Positions 34,547 to 43,558 of a stretch of DNA of 64,000 bases are shown in pieces. The position numbers and the translations under genes are program-made. The stretch is taken from the NCBI GenBank assembly GCA_016191785.1, contig JACPVJ010000172.1:37056-101055 (forward strand), given 5' to 3'. Under the pieces are notes generated by a model. That model was not told the origin of the DNA. It saw nothing but the letters and a program-made list of their open reading frames with translations, and searched no databases. Every line of letters begins with the position of its first letter. Positions within the stretch are counted from its first letter, which is position 1. The DNA is from Myxococcales bacterium (GTDB taxonomy: Bacteria; Myxococcota_A; Polyangia; Polyangiales; Polyangiaceae).

Positions 34547-35307
34547 GCGAGGTCACCGAGGACTGCTACCTCGGGGACGACGGCCACCAGCTCCGCGTCG
34601 CCGGTGGGATCTCGGCCAACTTCGCGCGCTCGGCCGCGGCGGCGGGCGCACAGGTCATGCTCTTCGCCCCGGTGGGAGACGACTCGGCGGGCCAGCGGGT
34701 GATCGCCGGATTGACCGTTCCCCACCAGATCCGCGTGCTCTCGGGGGAGACGGCGGAGCAGAAGATCCGGCTTCGGGCCGACGGCGAGCGCCAGTTCTGT
34801 GGCTTTCGAGCGGGCGTCTTGCCCGACTATCGACTCTCGGACGACGAACGCCGGCGCATCGACACCCAGTTCGACGTGGTGCACGTGCCGATGCAGCCCG
34901 AGACCGAGCACCTGCTCGCGGGCATCACGCGGCCGGCGCGGGTCGCGGATTTCTCGGTCGACAGCGCCACGGGCGACGATCCGCGGCGCTGGTGCGAGCC
35001 ACACCTGGAAGCGCTGAGCGTGGCCTTCGTCGGGGGCCACGTCCGCCACCTGGAGGCGCTCGCCACGATCCAGACGCGCGCCGTGATCGTGCTCACCTGC
35101 GGCGCGCTCGGCGCCTACGGCATCTGGCGCGGCAAGGTGGTGCACCAACCGGCACTTCCGACACACGTCGTCGACACCACGGGCTGCGGCGATGCGTTCG
35201 CCGGCGCCTTCACCGTTGCGCACTTCGGTGGTGCGAGCCTCGAGACGGCGCTGCTCCGCGGCGCCGAACGCGCCGCTCGGGTGGCAGAGCGGATGGGCGC
35301 CGGCTGA
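34522..35307 (+). CDS. PfkB-family carbohydrate kinase
   Basis: ATG 34522 lies in the end of the BtpA gene. The 261-residue product has the ribokinase fold: start AAIGEVTEDCYLG, sugar-binding GGISANFARSAAAAGAQV, GDDSAGQRV, and the ATP/anion-hole signature DTTGCGDAFAGAF with its catalytic Asp. The GGISANFA region is most like fructoselysine-type kinases (FrlD) but the substrate cannot be fixed. With BtpA it probably forms a two-step module acting on a sugar or nucleoside. Confidence 0.88.
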   Translation: MALCIAAIGEVTEDCYLGDDGHQLRVAGGISANFARSAAAAGAQVMLFAPVGDDSAGQRVIAGLTVPHQIRVLSGETAEQKIRLRADGERQFCGFRAGVLPDYRLSDDERRRIDTQFDVVHVPMQPETEHLLAGITRPARVADFSVDSATGDDPRRWCEPHLEALSVAFVGGHVRHLEALATIQTRAVIVLTCGALGAYGIWRGKVVHQPALPTHVVDTTGCGDAFAGAFTVAHFGGASLETALLRGAERAARVAERMGAG

Positions 35308-35320
35308 GTCGCGGTCGCCG

Positions 35321-36379
35321 TTACTCGGCACCCGCGAGCCGGCGCGCCCGCGCCTGCTCGATCCGAAGCCGCGCGCGGCGCTCGGCGATGACCGGCGTCG
35401 GCTCGTGCGTGCTCAGCGACTCGCGCAGGATCTCGCGCGCCGTCGTGCCGAGCGCGTCGATCAGCGGCGTCGGATCGGTGAGACCCATCACCGAGCGACC
35501 GATCCCCCGGATCACCGCTCCTGCTGACGCGACCGGATCGGGCACGAACAGCACACCGCGCTCGGTGAGCTCCCTCGCCGCGCTCGCGCTCGCGAGCACG
35601 TTGTTGGCGGCGCCGCACACCGCAAAGGCTCGGAGCGCGCGGGCCTCGCTCGGGCCGATCACGCCGCCCACCGCGCAGGGCGCGAGCACGTCGACCGGTG
35701 CGGTGACGATCGATTCGGGCGCGACGACCTCGGCGCCCAGAGCGGACGCGACACGGGTCGCGCGCGCTCCGTCGACGTCCGCGAGCACCAGCCGCGCTCC
35801 GGCTGAGGCGAACGCTCGCGCGACGGCCTCGCCGATGACGCCCACGCCCTGCACTCCCACGCGCAGCCCCCGGACCTCCGCTCCGCGGACTTCGGCGCAG
35901 GCTTCCAGGCAGCGGAGCATGCCTCGGGCCACGGCGTCGGCCAGGCCCGCCTCGTCGGTGTGAACGAACCGGCAGGCGGTGGCCATCGCCGCGAGATCTG
36001 CAGCCGTCGTCCCCAGATCCCCCGCGGTGCGGAACAGCCCGCCCAGGTCGTCCACCAGCTGTCCGAGTCGGATGAACGCGCGCTCCCGCTCCAGCCCCGG
36101 ATGGTCGAACACCACCAGCTTGGCGCCTCCGGCGTCCAGGCCGGCCAGCGCGCATTTGACGGTCATCGCGCGAGCGAGCTCCGTGCAGTCCAGAAGCCCC
36201 CGATCGAAGCTCGAGTAGGCGCGGGTCCGTACCCCTCCCGCCGCGGGCCCCAGCGTCAGGTCGTCGATCACTAGCAGCGCGCGCAGCCCCGTCGGCGGGT
36301 CGCTGAACGAGATCAACCGCGCGCTGCCCGCTCGCTCGAGGTCCGACCAGAGCCCGTCTGCTTCCACCGGACCGACCAT
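35321..36379 (-). CDS. Leucine/glutamate/valine dehydrogenase family protein
   Basis: ATG 36379 gives 352 residues, typical of leucine dehydrogenase. N-terminal substrate domain: LGPAAGGVRTRAYSS and the catalytic-Lys region MTVKCALAGLDAGGAKLVV, with DLGTTAADLAAMA. NAD-binding domain: VGVQGVGVIGEAVARAFASA, LVLADVDGARA; VCGAANNVLA follows. It would oxidatively deaminate a branched-chain or related amino acid to its keto acid. Its stop lies 14 bases from the convergent kinase stop. The substrate is not certain. Confidence 0.87.
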   Translation of the reverse strand: MVGPVEADGLWSDLERAGSARLISFSDPPTGLRALLVIDDLTLGPAAGGVRTRAYSSFDRGLLDCTELARAMTVKCALAGLDAGGAKLVVFDHPGLERERAFIRLGQLVDDLGGLFRTAGDLGTTAADLAAMATACRFVHTDEAGLADAVARGMLRCLEACAEVRGAEVRGLRVGVQGVGVIGEAVARAFASAGARLVLADVDGARATRVASALGAEVVAPESIVTAPVDVLAPCAVGGVIGPSEARALRAFAVCGAANNVLASASAARELTERGVLFVPDPVASAGAVIRGIGRSVMGLTDPTPLIDALGTTAREILRESLSTHEPTPVIAERRARLRIEQARARRLAGAE

Positions 36380-36506
36380 ACGCCGAGATCCGGGCCGTTT
36401 TCGAGGTGTGTGCGCGTTGGGCGCGGTTCCGATGAATACCGGTCGTGTCCGACGCACCCCTGACATAGAGGTGGACCACCCACTCTCGCGAAAGTCGGAA
36501 ACCAGC

Positions 36507-37190
36507 GTGCAACCCACCCGCTTCGATCGCCTGCTCGACGCGTGCTTCGACGGCGAGTCTCGGCGTGCGCGCTCGCTGGCGGTCGCCCTGTATGCCATCC
36601 TGGCGCTGCTCTCGCTGATGCAGCTCGCCAGCGCCGGGGCCGTCGGGCGAATCGCGCAGCAGCCCCTGGGAACTGCGCTGCTGGCGGCGTTGTTCGCCGC
36701 CGCCGCCGGCTACGCGCTCTTGGTGGTTGGCGACGCGCTTTTGGGGGCGCGGGCCAGCGCGCGCGCACCGGGCCTGAGCGACGCGCTGTTGCACGCCTGC
36801 GTCGGCGGTCTCGGGCTCGGCGCTCTGTTCGGCCGCGACCTCTTCACGGAGCGGCTCTCTGCGCTGCTCGTGGGTGGCGCGGGGCTCGCCCTGCTCGGCG
36901 CCGGCCTGCTGCTCGCGGTGCTCGGCCGGCTAGCGCCCGCGGCGGGTGGCCAGTTCGAGGCGCGCCGTGGGCGCGCTTCACACCATCGGAGCTGCATCGT
37001 CCGAGGGGCCGTGTTCGCCACGCTGGGCGCCCTGGGCTTCACGGCCGCAGTTCGAAACCTGGCCGAGCCTCGACTCGACCTGCAGACCGGCGCCCTCGGT
37101 CTGGTGATGGTCGGCCTGGCGACCGTCGCGCTCGCAGGCTACGCGCTCCAGCTCTGGTGGTCCCTCGGGGGCGACGAGCTCTTCGGTTGA
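36507..37190 (+). CDS. Multi-span membrane protein
   Basis: GTG 36507 gives 227 residues; ATG 36432 would add an unlikely polar extension. The short N-terminus is followed by about six hydrophobic spans (ALYAILALLSLMQLASAG, TALLAALFAAAAGYALLVV, ALLVGGAGLALLGAGLLLAVL, AVFATLGALGFTA, GLVMVGLATVALAGYAL). No channel, transporter or enzyme motif is visible. The family is not recognised. Confidence 0.7.
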   Translation: MQPTRFDRLLDACFDGESRRARSLAVALYAILALLSLMQLASAGAVGRIAQQPLGTALLAALFAAAAGYALLVVGDALLGARASARAPGLSDALLHACVGGLGLGALFGRDLFTERLSALLVGGAGLALLGAGLLLAVLGRLAPAAGGQFEARRGRASHHRSCIVRGAVFATLGALGFTAAVRNLAEPRLDLQTGALGLVMVGLATVALAGYALQLWWSLGGDELFG

Positions 37191-37284
37191 CGATGGGCAG
37201 TGCGCGCCCTCGCGTAGCGGCCGAAGCGCCGGCGAAATAGTTGCGCCCGCGATCGGCGAGACCTCGTGGTACCGAGAACGGACC

Positions 37285-38100
37285 ATGATCTCTCGCCCCG
37301 TCGCCCTCACTGCTCTTGCGCTCGTTGGCTGTGGTGGTCCGAGCGCCCCGGTAGCCCCGTCGCCCGAGCCCAGCGCCGGCGCCGCGCCCACCGCCAGCGC
37401 GACCGCCGCCCCCGTCGCCGAGCCCGCGCCCGACGCTGGCGCCTCTGTGAAGCCAGAAGAGCCGGCTCCCAAGGAAGACACTTCGGGCACAGCGCGCGAG
37501 CGCCTGATGCGCGCGCACTTCAAAGAAGTGAACGCGCTCCGCAAGGCCGTGATCGACGGCGCCATGTCCGCGACCATCGGCCCCGCCGAGACGCTCGGGA
37601 ACACGACGGCGCTCGGAACCATCCCGCCGAAGTGGCAACCTTCTCTCGACGCCCTCTCGGCGGCGGCGAAGCGATTCGGCCAGAGCCCCGATCTTCCGGC
37701 CGCAGCCGCAGCCATCGCCGACATCGGGGTCGCCTGCGGTTCGTGTCACAAGACCGGCGGCGGTCCCAAGGTGCAGGTCGAATCACCGCCGGCGGCCGAC
37801 AAGACCGTCGCCGGTCAAATGAAGCGCCACGCATGGGCGACGGAGCGCATGTGGGACGGTTTGTATGGCCCTTCGGACGCGGCCTGGAAGGCGGGCGCCG
37901 ATGCCCTCTCGGCGGACCCGTTCCCGAAAGAGGTGCTCGCCAAGGGGGGCGTGCACGCGCGCAGCGCGGCGTCACGCTTCACGGGGCTCGTTCCCACCAT
38001 GACCGGCAAGAAGACGCCGGAAGAGCGCGCCAAGCTCTACGCGGAGCTGCTGGAAACCTGCTCCGCGTGCCACATGGCCACCCGCGGCGGAAAGAAGTAG
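37285..38100 (+). CDS. Diheme cytochrome c lipoprotein
   Basis: ATG 37285 gives 271 residues: signal peptide and lipobox ALVGC, a ~50-residue Pro/Ala tether, and two c-type heme sites, CGSCH near 152 and CSACH near 263, on helical surroundings (RERLMRAHFKEVNALRKAVI). The helical context resembles c-type cytochromes of the cytochrome c prime kind, although the second site lies at the very end. Probably an outer-membrane- or inner-membrane-tethered electron carrier. Partner unknown. Confidence 0.82.
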   Translation: MISRPVALTALALVGCGGPSAPVAPSPEPSAGAAPTASATAAPVAEPAPDAGASVKPEEPAPKEDTSGTARERLMRAHFKEVNALRKAVIDGAMSATIGPAETLGNTTALGTIPPKWQPSLDALSAAAKRFGQSPDLPAAAAAIADIGVACGSCHKTGGGPKVQVESPPAADKTVAGQMKRHAWATERMWDGLYGPSDAAWKAGADALSADPFPKEVLAKGGVHARSAASRFTGLVPTMTGKKTPEERAKLYAELLETCSACHMATRGGKK

Positions 38101-38135
38101 CTCGCGCCGGGGCGCGGGGACGTCCTGCCAAGTGA

Positions 38136-38291
38136 ACGAGGCAGGGGTCGGCGGCGCGCTCGCAGCGGGAACGGAAGGCCTGCGGCGGGCGCGTGTCGTT
38201 CGGGGCCCCGAACTGCAAAGACACGCAGATGTGCATGGGCATCGGCGGCAAGGACCGCGAGTTTCACTGCAGCGACCCGCCGGTGCCCTGA
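38136..38291 (+). pseudogene. Cys-rich C-terminal fragment
   Basis: An open frame without a useful start reads KACGGRVSFGAPNCKDTQ, then MCMGIGGKDREFHCSDPPVP and stop. It has four cysteines and looks like the end of a Cys-rich secreted domain. GTG 38193 would give about 32 residues without a signal peptide. Most likely the remnant of a lost gene. Confidence 0.35.
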
Positions 38292-38295
38292 CCCG

Positions 38296-39750
38296 TCAGT
38301 CGGGCTTGTCGATCCGTGCCGCGAGGGCGCGCGCCTGAACGCTGTTCGGATAGGCGCGGACGAACTCCTCGATCGCCACCCGCTCTTCCGAGCGCCGGCC
38401 CAGTCGGCCCAGGGCCTGGATGCGACCGTAGCGGGCCTCTTGCGACAGCCCACCGCCGGACCGCAAGTAGGCGTCGTACGACCGCAGCGCCCCCGCCGCG
38501 TCGCCCAGCGGACCGAGCTGGAGCTCGGCGAGGGAGAGCAGGGCCGCGTGCGCCTCCGCGCTCTTGGGGTGGGCGGTCATCAGCGCGCGATAGGCCTCTG
38601 CCGCGCCGCTGGAGTTGCCCGACGCCCTGAGCTTGCGCGCGGCGCCCAGCATGTCGGCGGGGCTGGGCTTGGGCGGAAGGTCCTTGCCCGCGCTCGAGGC
38701 CGATGGCGGGGGCTCGGGAGGCGCTGCGGTCGAGGTCGTTTCGGGGACCGGACGCGCAGCAGCGCGTTCGGCGAGCCCCAAGAGCTCGAGCTCGTGGCGC
38801 TCGACGCTCGGGTCGACGGGGCGGCTGCGGTCGGGGCCGAGTTCGAGCTCGTTGCCCGCCGTGACGCTGCGCGAGGCTGCGCCGGCGCGGGTGCGCACCG
38901 AGCCCTCGTGCACGCGCACCGCGACCGACTTGTCGCCTGCCGCGCGCGTGACCGAAAAGATGGTTCCTGTGACCGTGGCTTCGCCGTCCTCCGCGTCGAC
39001 CGTGAATGCGCTGCCCGCGGGCAGCTTGTCGAGCGCGGTGACCACCGTCCCCTGGTGCAGCGTCAACCTGCGCTGCGCGCCGCTCGCGGCGGTGAGCGAC
39101 AGCGATGCCCCCTGGTCCAAGCACGAGCGGATCTTGCCGCCGTCGAAGGCGATGCACGCGCGGGCGCCCGGGCCGACGTCGATGCGCGCGCCGGCCGCCA
39201 GCCCCGCGCCAGCCACGACCGGTGCGCCGGACGAGGTGACGTTGCCGCTCGCGGATTCGAGCACCGCCACCGTCGCCGCGGGCGCGGGCCCAGGGGCGGG
39301 CGAACGCAGGGTGATGGCGACGCCCGCCGCCAGAGCCAGCACCACGCTCGCCGCCGCCAAGGTTCGTCGGGTCTTGGCTCGGCGCGCCGCTTCCAGGTCG
39401 CGCAGCGGCAGCTTCTTGGCGATCGGCGCCTCCGCGTTGGTCCCGCGAACCTCCGAGGCACCGGATGCGCCCGGGTGCTCCGCGGCTCCAGCGGGAGCGA
39501 GGGGCAACTTCTTCGCCGACGGTTGCGCCACGGCTTCGAGCGCGCGAGCGACCAAGGCGTGGGCATCTGGCTCTTCGAGGCGGATCTGCTGCTCCGAGTC
39601 CGCGAAGTCGTCCCACGCCTTCGCCTCGGCGCGGCACGCCGCGCAGCTCTCCGCGTGCTCGGCCAGGAACTGCGCCTCGTCGGCGCTCACGGGCTCCTCG
39701 AGCATCCGGCGATCGGCCAGCTCGGCCCAGCGTTCGCAGTCTTCGCTCAT
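38296..39750 (-). CDS. FecR-type anti-sigma protein with zinc finger and TPR
   Basis: ATG 39750 overlaps the sigma gene stop (ATGA). The 484-residue product starts with an anti-sigma zinc finger (FLAEHAESCAACRAEA: H-x3-C-x2-C), one span near 145-165 (LAAASVVLALAAGVAITL), a FecR-type periplasmic domain (LASGARIDVGPGARACIAF approx., LHQGTVVTALDKLP, FTVDAEDGEATVTGTIFSV), and a C-terminal TPR part (NSSGAAEAYRALMTAHPKSA). It should hold the sigma factor at the membrane until a periplasmic signal releases it. The TPR tail is an unusual extra. Confidence 0.85.
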   Translation of the reverse strand: MSEDCERWAELADRRMLEEPVSADEAQFLAEHAESCAACRAEAKAWDDFADSEQQIRLEEPDAHALVARALEAVAQPSAKKLPLAPAGAAEHPGASGASEVRGTNAEAPIAKKLPLRDLEAARRAKTRRTLAAASVVLALAAGVAITLRSPAPGPAPAATVAVLESASGNVTSSGAPVVAGAGLAAGARIDVGPGARACIAFDGGKIRSCLDQGASLSLTAASGAQRRLTLHQGTVVTALDKLPAGSAFTVDAEDGEATVTGTIFSVTRAAGDKSVAVRVHEGSVRTRAGAASRSVTAGNELELGPDRSRPVDPSVERHELELLGLAERAAARPVPETTSTAAPPEPPPSASSAGKDLPPKPSPADMLGAARKLRASGNSSGAAEAYRALMTAHPKSAEAHAALLSLAELQLGPLGDAAGALRSYDAYLRSGGGLSQEARYGRIQALGRLGRRSEERVAIEEFVRAYPNSVQARALAARIDKPD

Positions 39751-40379
39751 GCCTCCCCCTTGGCCGTCTTGCCGATGGCGACGTCACGGCGGATCAAACG
39801 GCGCATCTCCTTGCTGCCCCGCAGCAGACGATCTTTCACCGTGTTCGGCGAGCTCTCGGTGATCTCTGCGATCTCTGCGATCGAATAGCCCATCACGTGC
39901 TTGAGCACGAGGGCAGTACGCTGTACCTCGGGAAGGTCCCCGAGGTAGGCCTGGATGGCGCGCGGGGCCTCGTCGCGTAGCGGCGGGCCGGTGTCGTCGC
40001 GCACCGGGATGGCGTCGAGCTCGGCGTCGTCCAAAGTGCGCTCGCGGTGCTTCTGGCGTGAGCGGGCCAGTCGCAGGCTGGTGCGGACCACCAGGCGGTC
40101 CGACCAGCGCTCGATGCTGCTGCCGCCGCGGTAGGTGCCCGCGCTGGTCAGGATTTCGATCAAGCTCTGTTGAGCCGCATCGGCGGCATCTGCGTCCGTG
40201 CGCAGAATGGACTTCGACACGCGGTGCACGCGCCCCACCAGGCGCTGCGCCAGCACGCGACTGGCGACGGGATCTGCGGCGGCTACGAGTGACATCAGTC
40301 GAACATCCTCGGTGTGGAGCGCTTCTTCCCCGACCGCATCGGCTGCCTCGGGGTCCGTTGTTCGAGTGGGGTCTGCCAC
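39747..40379 (-). CDS. ECF-type RNA polymerase sigma factor
   Basis: GTG 40379 gives 210 residues; an internal ATG at 40295 is possible. Region 2: RLVGRVHRVSKSILRTDADA, AAQQSLIEIL, RWSDRLVVRTSLRLARSR. Region 4: LGDLPEVQRTALVLKHVMGY, SIAEIAEITESSPNTVKDRL. The anti-sigma gene overlaps downstream and a hypothetical envelope gene lies 21 bases upstream. It is about 1.3 kb from the shared promoter element before IgGFc-type gene 3, so it is a candidate reader of that element. Confidence 0.9.
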   Translation of the reverse strand: MADPTRTTDPEAADAVGEEALHTEDVRLMSLVAAADPVASRVLAQRLVGRVHRVSKSILRTDADAADAAQQSLIEILTSAGTYRGGSSIERWSDRLVVRTSLRLARSRQKHRERTLDDAELDAIPVRDDTGPPLRDEAPRAIQAYLGDLPEVQRTALVLKHVMGYSIAEIAEITESSPNTVKDRLLRGSKEMRRLIRRDVAIGKTAKGEA

Positions 40380-40400
40380 GGCTTTGGGGTGGATTTCTTT

Positions 40401-41516
40401 TCACCAGAGATCGACGGCGAGGCCCGCGGCCGCCCGCGGGCGAACGCGGTAGGGCGTGAGCAACGTCTCGCGACCGCCGGGCAGGTCGACCACGTACTCG
40501 GAAACATTGAGAAACAGGTCTGCTCCCACACCCAGCCCCAAACTCGTCCGTTGCCCCACATCGTAGCGCACGCCCACCCGCGGCGACACCGCCCAACCCA
40601 GCTGGTCATCGGATTCGGTGGGCGCGACGCCGCCGGCCGTCTTGGTGGTCGACCGCCGGTCGAGCTCGCCGACCACACCCAGCTGGCCCACGAAGCGTAG
40701 CCGATCGATCGGGAGCTCGTAGCCCGCGAAGGCGCGAAGGGGGTAGCGACCGACCCGCACCCGCGCGGCGTCGCGCTCGACCTCGACCGGCGCGCTCGCG
40801 ACGTATCCCAGGCCGAAGAACGAGACGCCGTCCGGCGAGACGCTGAGCTCGACGCCGAGACCGCTCTGCCAGCCGACCTCGGGGGCGTAGGACTCGCCGG
40901 CGTAGTGAGCATCGAGCCGGGCACGGAACGGGTCGCGCGGACCCGGCGCGGGCGCCTCGCGCGGGCGGGCCACGGGCGGGGCGACGACCGGCGGCGGCAC
41001 GGCCGGCGGCGGCGGCTTGGGCGCAATCTCGGGGCCCTGCTCCATCCCGATCTCGCGGCCCTCGAGCAGCGCGCCGACCGTCGAACGCACCACCAGGCTC
41101 ATCTCTTCGACGCCGGCCTGCTCTGCACCCTGCGTCTTCTTGATCCGGCGTACCAGCGCGCGCTGCGCCTCGGGTTCGATCAGATACACGATCAGGTCGT
41201 CGGCGAGCTCGGCCTCGAGAAAGAACGCGCCCATCGCCGCGTGCTTCTTGCACGCCCCGGCAGCCAGATCGAGCCGGTCGCGCAGCTTCTCGGTGGGCCC
41301 CTCGGTGCGCTCGACGACCACCCCGACCGGCAGGTCGCCGAGCTGCGCGCGGATCGCGCCGACCAGGATGTCTCTCCGGGCTTCATCGCCGCTCGAAAGC
41401 AACAGCACGACCCGGCGATCGGGCTCCGCCGCCCCCGCCGCCGAGACGGCGAGCAAGGTGGCGAGCGCGAGCCGCCAACCCCCTTTCGTCCTCGACCCTC
41501 CGCGCAGCCCCGGCAT
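40401..41516 (-). CDS. Hypothetical envelope protein, first gene of the ECF operon
   Basis: ATG 41516 gives 371 residues. A signal peptide (LALATLLAVSAAGAA) precedes a soluble N-domain (RRVVLLLSSGDEARRDILV, AFFLEAELADDLIVYL) and a Pro-rich linker (~165-195). The C-terminal ~170 residues look like an outer-membrane barrel: GLGVELSVSPDGVSFFGLGY, PLRAFAGYELPIDRLRFVGQ, SLGLGVGADLFLNVSEYVV. Being first in the sigma/anti-sigma operon, it may sense or respond to envelope stress. Family not recognised. Confidence 0.72.
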   Translation of the reverse strand: MPGLRGGSRTKGGWRLALATLLAVSAAGAAEPDRRVVLLLSSGDEARRDILVGAIRAQLGDLPVGVVVERTEGPTEKLRDRLDLAAGACKKHAAMGAFFLEAELADDLIVYLIEPEAQRALVRRIKKTQGAEQAGVEEMSLVVRSTVGALLEGREIGMEQGPEIAPKPPPPAVPPPVVAPPVARPREAPAPGPRDPFRARLDAHYAGESYAPEVGWQSGLGVELSVSPDGVSFFGLGYVASAPVEVERDAARVRVGRYPLRAFAGYELPIDRLRFVGQLGVVGELDRRSTTKTAGGVAPTESDDQLGWAVSPRVGVRYDVGQRTSLGLGVGADLFLNVSEYVVDLPGGRETLLTPYRVRPRAAAGLAVDLW

Positions 41517-41553
41517 GGGCCCCAACGTAAATCAGCTGGTCGGGGCCCATCGA

Positions 41554-41589
41554 GATTTTTCCACCCGCGCCGGGCAGAGGCCACCACTC
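41554..41589 (+). promoter_or_regulatory. Shared bipartite promoter-like element, IgGFc paralogue 3
   Basis: GATTTTTCCACCCGC (41554-41568), 15 bases, CCACTC (41584-41589), then 39 bases to ATG 41629. The left 15 bases are identical to those before paralogue 1, 35 kb away. Confidence 0.55.
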
Positions 41590-41628
41590 AGCCGGTGCGG
41601 GCGCCAGGGCCCTGCGAAGGAGACCGCC

Positions 41629-43527
41629 ATGCACTTCGTTCGATGGGCAGTCATTGGGACCATGGTTTCGAGCGCCGCGCTTGGCGCCTGTGCTGCGAGC
41701 GACGGAGTGAGTGGCGACACGGCCGCCGGGGCGGGCGGCGCCAGCGCCGGCGGCTCCACGGGCCTCGGCGGTGGTGGCGCCGGCGGAGGCGGCATCAACT
41801 GGGACGGAGGCACCTCGGAAGGAGGGGTCTCGTGCGTTCCGTGCTCCGACGACGGCACCCAGGTGCTGAACTGCGACGGGTCGGTGGCCAAGACCTGCGC
41901 CAGCGGGCAGCTGTGCGGGGGCGGGCAATGCATGGCGCCCTGCGACGCGGCGAAGGCCAACAAGTCGACCGTCGGGTGCGACTACTTCGCTGTCACCTTG
42001 AACGCCATGAGCGGCGGCTTCGGCGGATGCTTCGTCGCCTTCGTCGCCAACACCTCGAAGCAGGCGGTCAAGGTGCAGGCCAGCTTCGGCGGGACGAGCA
42101 TCGATCTGTCGAAGCACGCGGCGCTGCCCCAAGGGACCGGCACGCAGATCAAGTACCAGCCCTACGATCCGGCGGCAGGCCTACCGCCAGGCGAGGTCGC
42201 GATCTTGTTCCTGGCCAACGATCCCGTCCAGCACGGCACGTGGTCGGCGCCGGCGGCCTGTCCCGTCCCGGCGGCGGTGGGGCTCGACGCCCACGTGCAC
42301 TACGGAATGAACATCTCGACCGGGCGCAGCAAGGCGTTCCACATCACGACCGACGGGCCGGTCGTCGCCTACCAGATGCTGCCGTTCAACGCGGCTCACG
42401 CTGCGACTACCGGCGCGACGTTGCTCCTTCCCACCAGCGCTTGGGACAAGAACTACGTGGCCGTAGCAGCCTGGGGGACGGCGTACTTCCAGGGCATGCC
42501 GATCCCGCCTTCGACCGCCATCGTCGCGGCCGAGGACGACACCACGGTGACGATCTTGCCCAACACCGAGATCAAGGCCGGGCTGAACGTGCCCGCGATG
42601 CCCAAGGGCAAGACCACCAAGTTGATGCTCCAGAAAGGCGAGACCATCGAGATCATCGAGACCAACGAGATCACCGGCAGCCCGATCGAGTCCGACAAGC
42701 CCATCGGGGTGTTCGCCGGGCACCTGGGGCTGCGCATCCCGAACGACGGCGACTGGAGCGACCACGCCGAGCAACAGATCCCTCCGGTCCGAGCCCTTGG
42801 CAACGAGTACGCCGTCGCGACCTACCGGGACCGCGTGCCGGGTTTTGCCGAGAAACGGCGTCACCGGGTGATCGGCACGGTCGCGGACACCAAGATGACC
42901 TTCGACCCGCCCAGCGTGAGCCCGCCGGCGACGCTCTCGCTCGGCACGGTGCTCGAGATCGAGTCGGATGTGCCCTTCGTGGTCAAGAGCCAGGACATCG
43001 ATCATCCGTTCATGGTGTTTTCGTACATGAGCGGCTCGAGCACCATCGCCAACGCCGGCGGCCCGGCGGGCTACGGCGACCCGGACTTCGTGCGCATCGT
43101 TCCGGGGCCGCAGTACATGAAGCGCTACGTGTTCTTCACCGACCCGACCTATCCCGAGACGAACCTGGTAGTGGTGCGACGCAAGGGCAAGAGTGGGTTC
43201 GCGGACGTCACTCTGGACTGCGCGGGCAAGCTCACCGGCTTTTTGCCCATTGGCAACTCGGGCGAGTACGAGTTCACGCGGGTCGATCTCTCGCGCCACA
43301 AGTTCGAGCCCCAAGGCCAGTGTAACAACGGTCGGCGCGAGATGAGCTCGGAAGAGTCGTTCGGGCTCTGGGTGTGGGGCTGGGGCACACCCGAGACCCG
43401 CGCAGGAAAGGACAACCCGTGCGATCTGAACCAGCCGGACAACACCTGCGACGTGAGCTACGCCTACCCCGCCGGCGAGAAAGTCACGCCGATCAACAAC
43501 GTGTACGTGCCGAGCACGCCGAAGTGA
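41629..43527 (+). CDS. IgGFc-binding-type lipoprotein (paralogue 3)
   Basis: ATG 41629 follows GAAGGAGA. The 632-residue product has lipobox ALGAC, a Gly/Ser tether (~28-65), a Cys block (CVPCSDDGTQVLNC, CGGGQCMAPC), then the IgGFc-binding-type region: VGCDYFAVTLNAM, CFVAFVANTSKQAVKV, GPVVAYQMLPFNAAH, LLLPTSAWDKNYVAV, FVVKSQDIDHPFMVFSYMSG, YVFFTDPTYPETNLVVVRR, GLWVWGWG. It is closest to paralogue 2. The nearby ECF operon is divergently placed. Probable surface adhesin or matrix protein. Confidence 0.87.
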   Translation: MHFVRWAVIGTMVSSAALGACAASDGVSGDTAAGAGGASAGGSTGLGGGGAGGGGINWDGGTSEGGVSCVPCSDDGTQVLNCDGSVAKTCASGQLCGGGQCMAPCDAAKANKSTVGCDYFAVTLNAMSGGFGGCFVAFVANTSKQAVKVQASFGGTSIDLSKHAALPQGTGTQIKYQPYDPAAGLPPGEVAILFLANDPVQHGTWSAPAACPVPAAVGLDAHVHYGMNISTGRSKAFHITTDGPVVAYQMLPFNAAHAATTGATLLLPTSAWDKNYVAVAAWGTAYFQGMPIPPSTAIVAAEDDTTVTILPNTEIKAGLNVPAMPKGKTTKLMLQKGETIEIIETNEITGSPIESDKPIGVFAGHLGLRIPNDGDWSDHAEQQIPPVRALGNEYAVATYRDRVPGFAEKRRHRVIGTVADTKMTFDPPSVSPPATLSLGTVLEIESDVPFVVKSQDIDHPFMVFSYMSGSSTIANAGGPAGYGDPDFVRIVPGPQYMKRYVFFTDPTYPETNLVVVRRKGKSGFADVTLDCAGKLTGFLPIGNSGEYEFTRVDLSRHKFEPQGQCNNGRREMSSEESFGLWVWGWGTPETRAGKDNPCDLNQPDNTCDVSYAYPAGEKVTPINNVYVPSTPK

Positions 43528-43558
43528 GCGACCGTCCGCCTCGTGGTACCCTCCCCGG

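Noticed and set aside
34144..35331. 395-codon minus-strand frame opposite BtpA/PfkB
   Set aside because: The plus-strand proteins have family motifs throughout; the antisense product has none and is low-complexity.
40401..41629. Promoter element also serving the ECF operon
   Set aside because: The two boxes lie in the opposite orientation to the operon, and no copy faces it.
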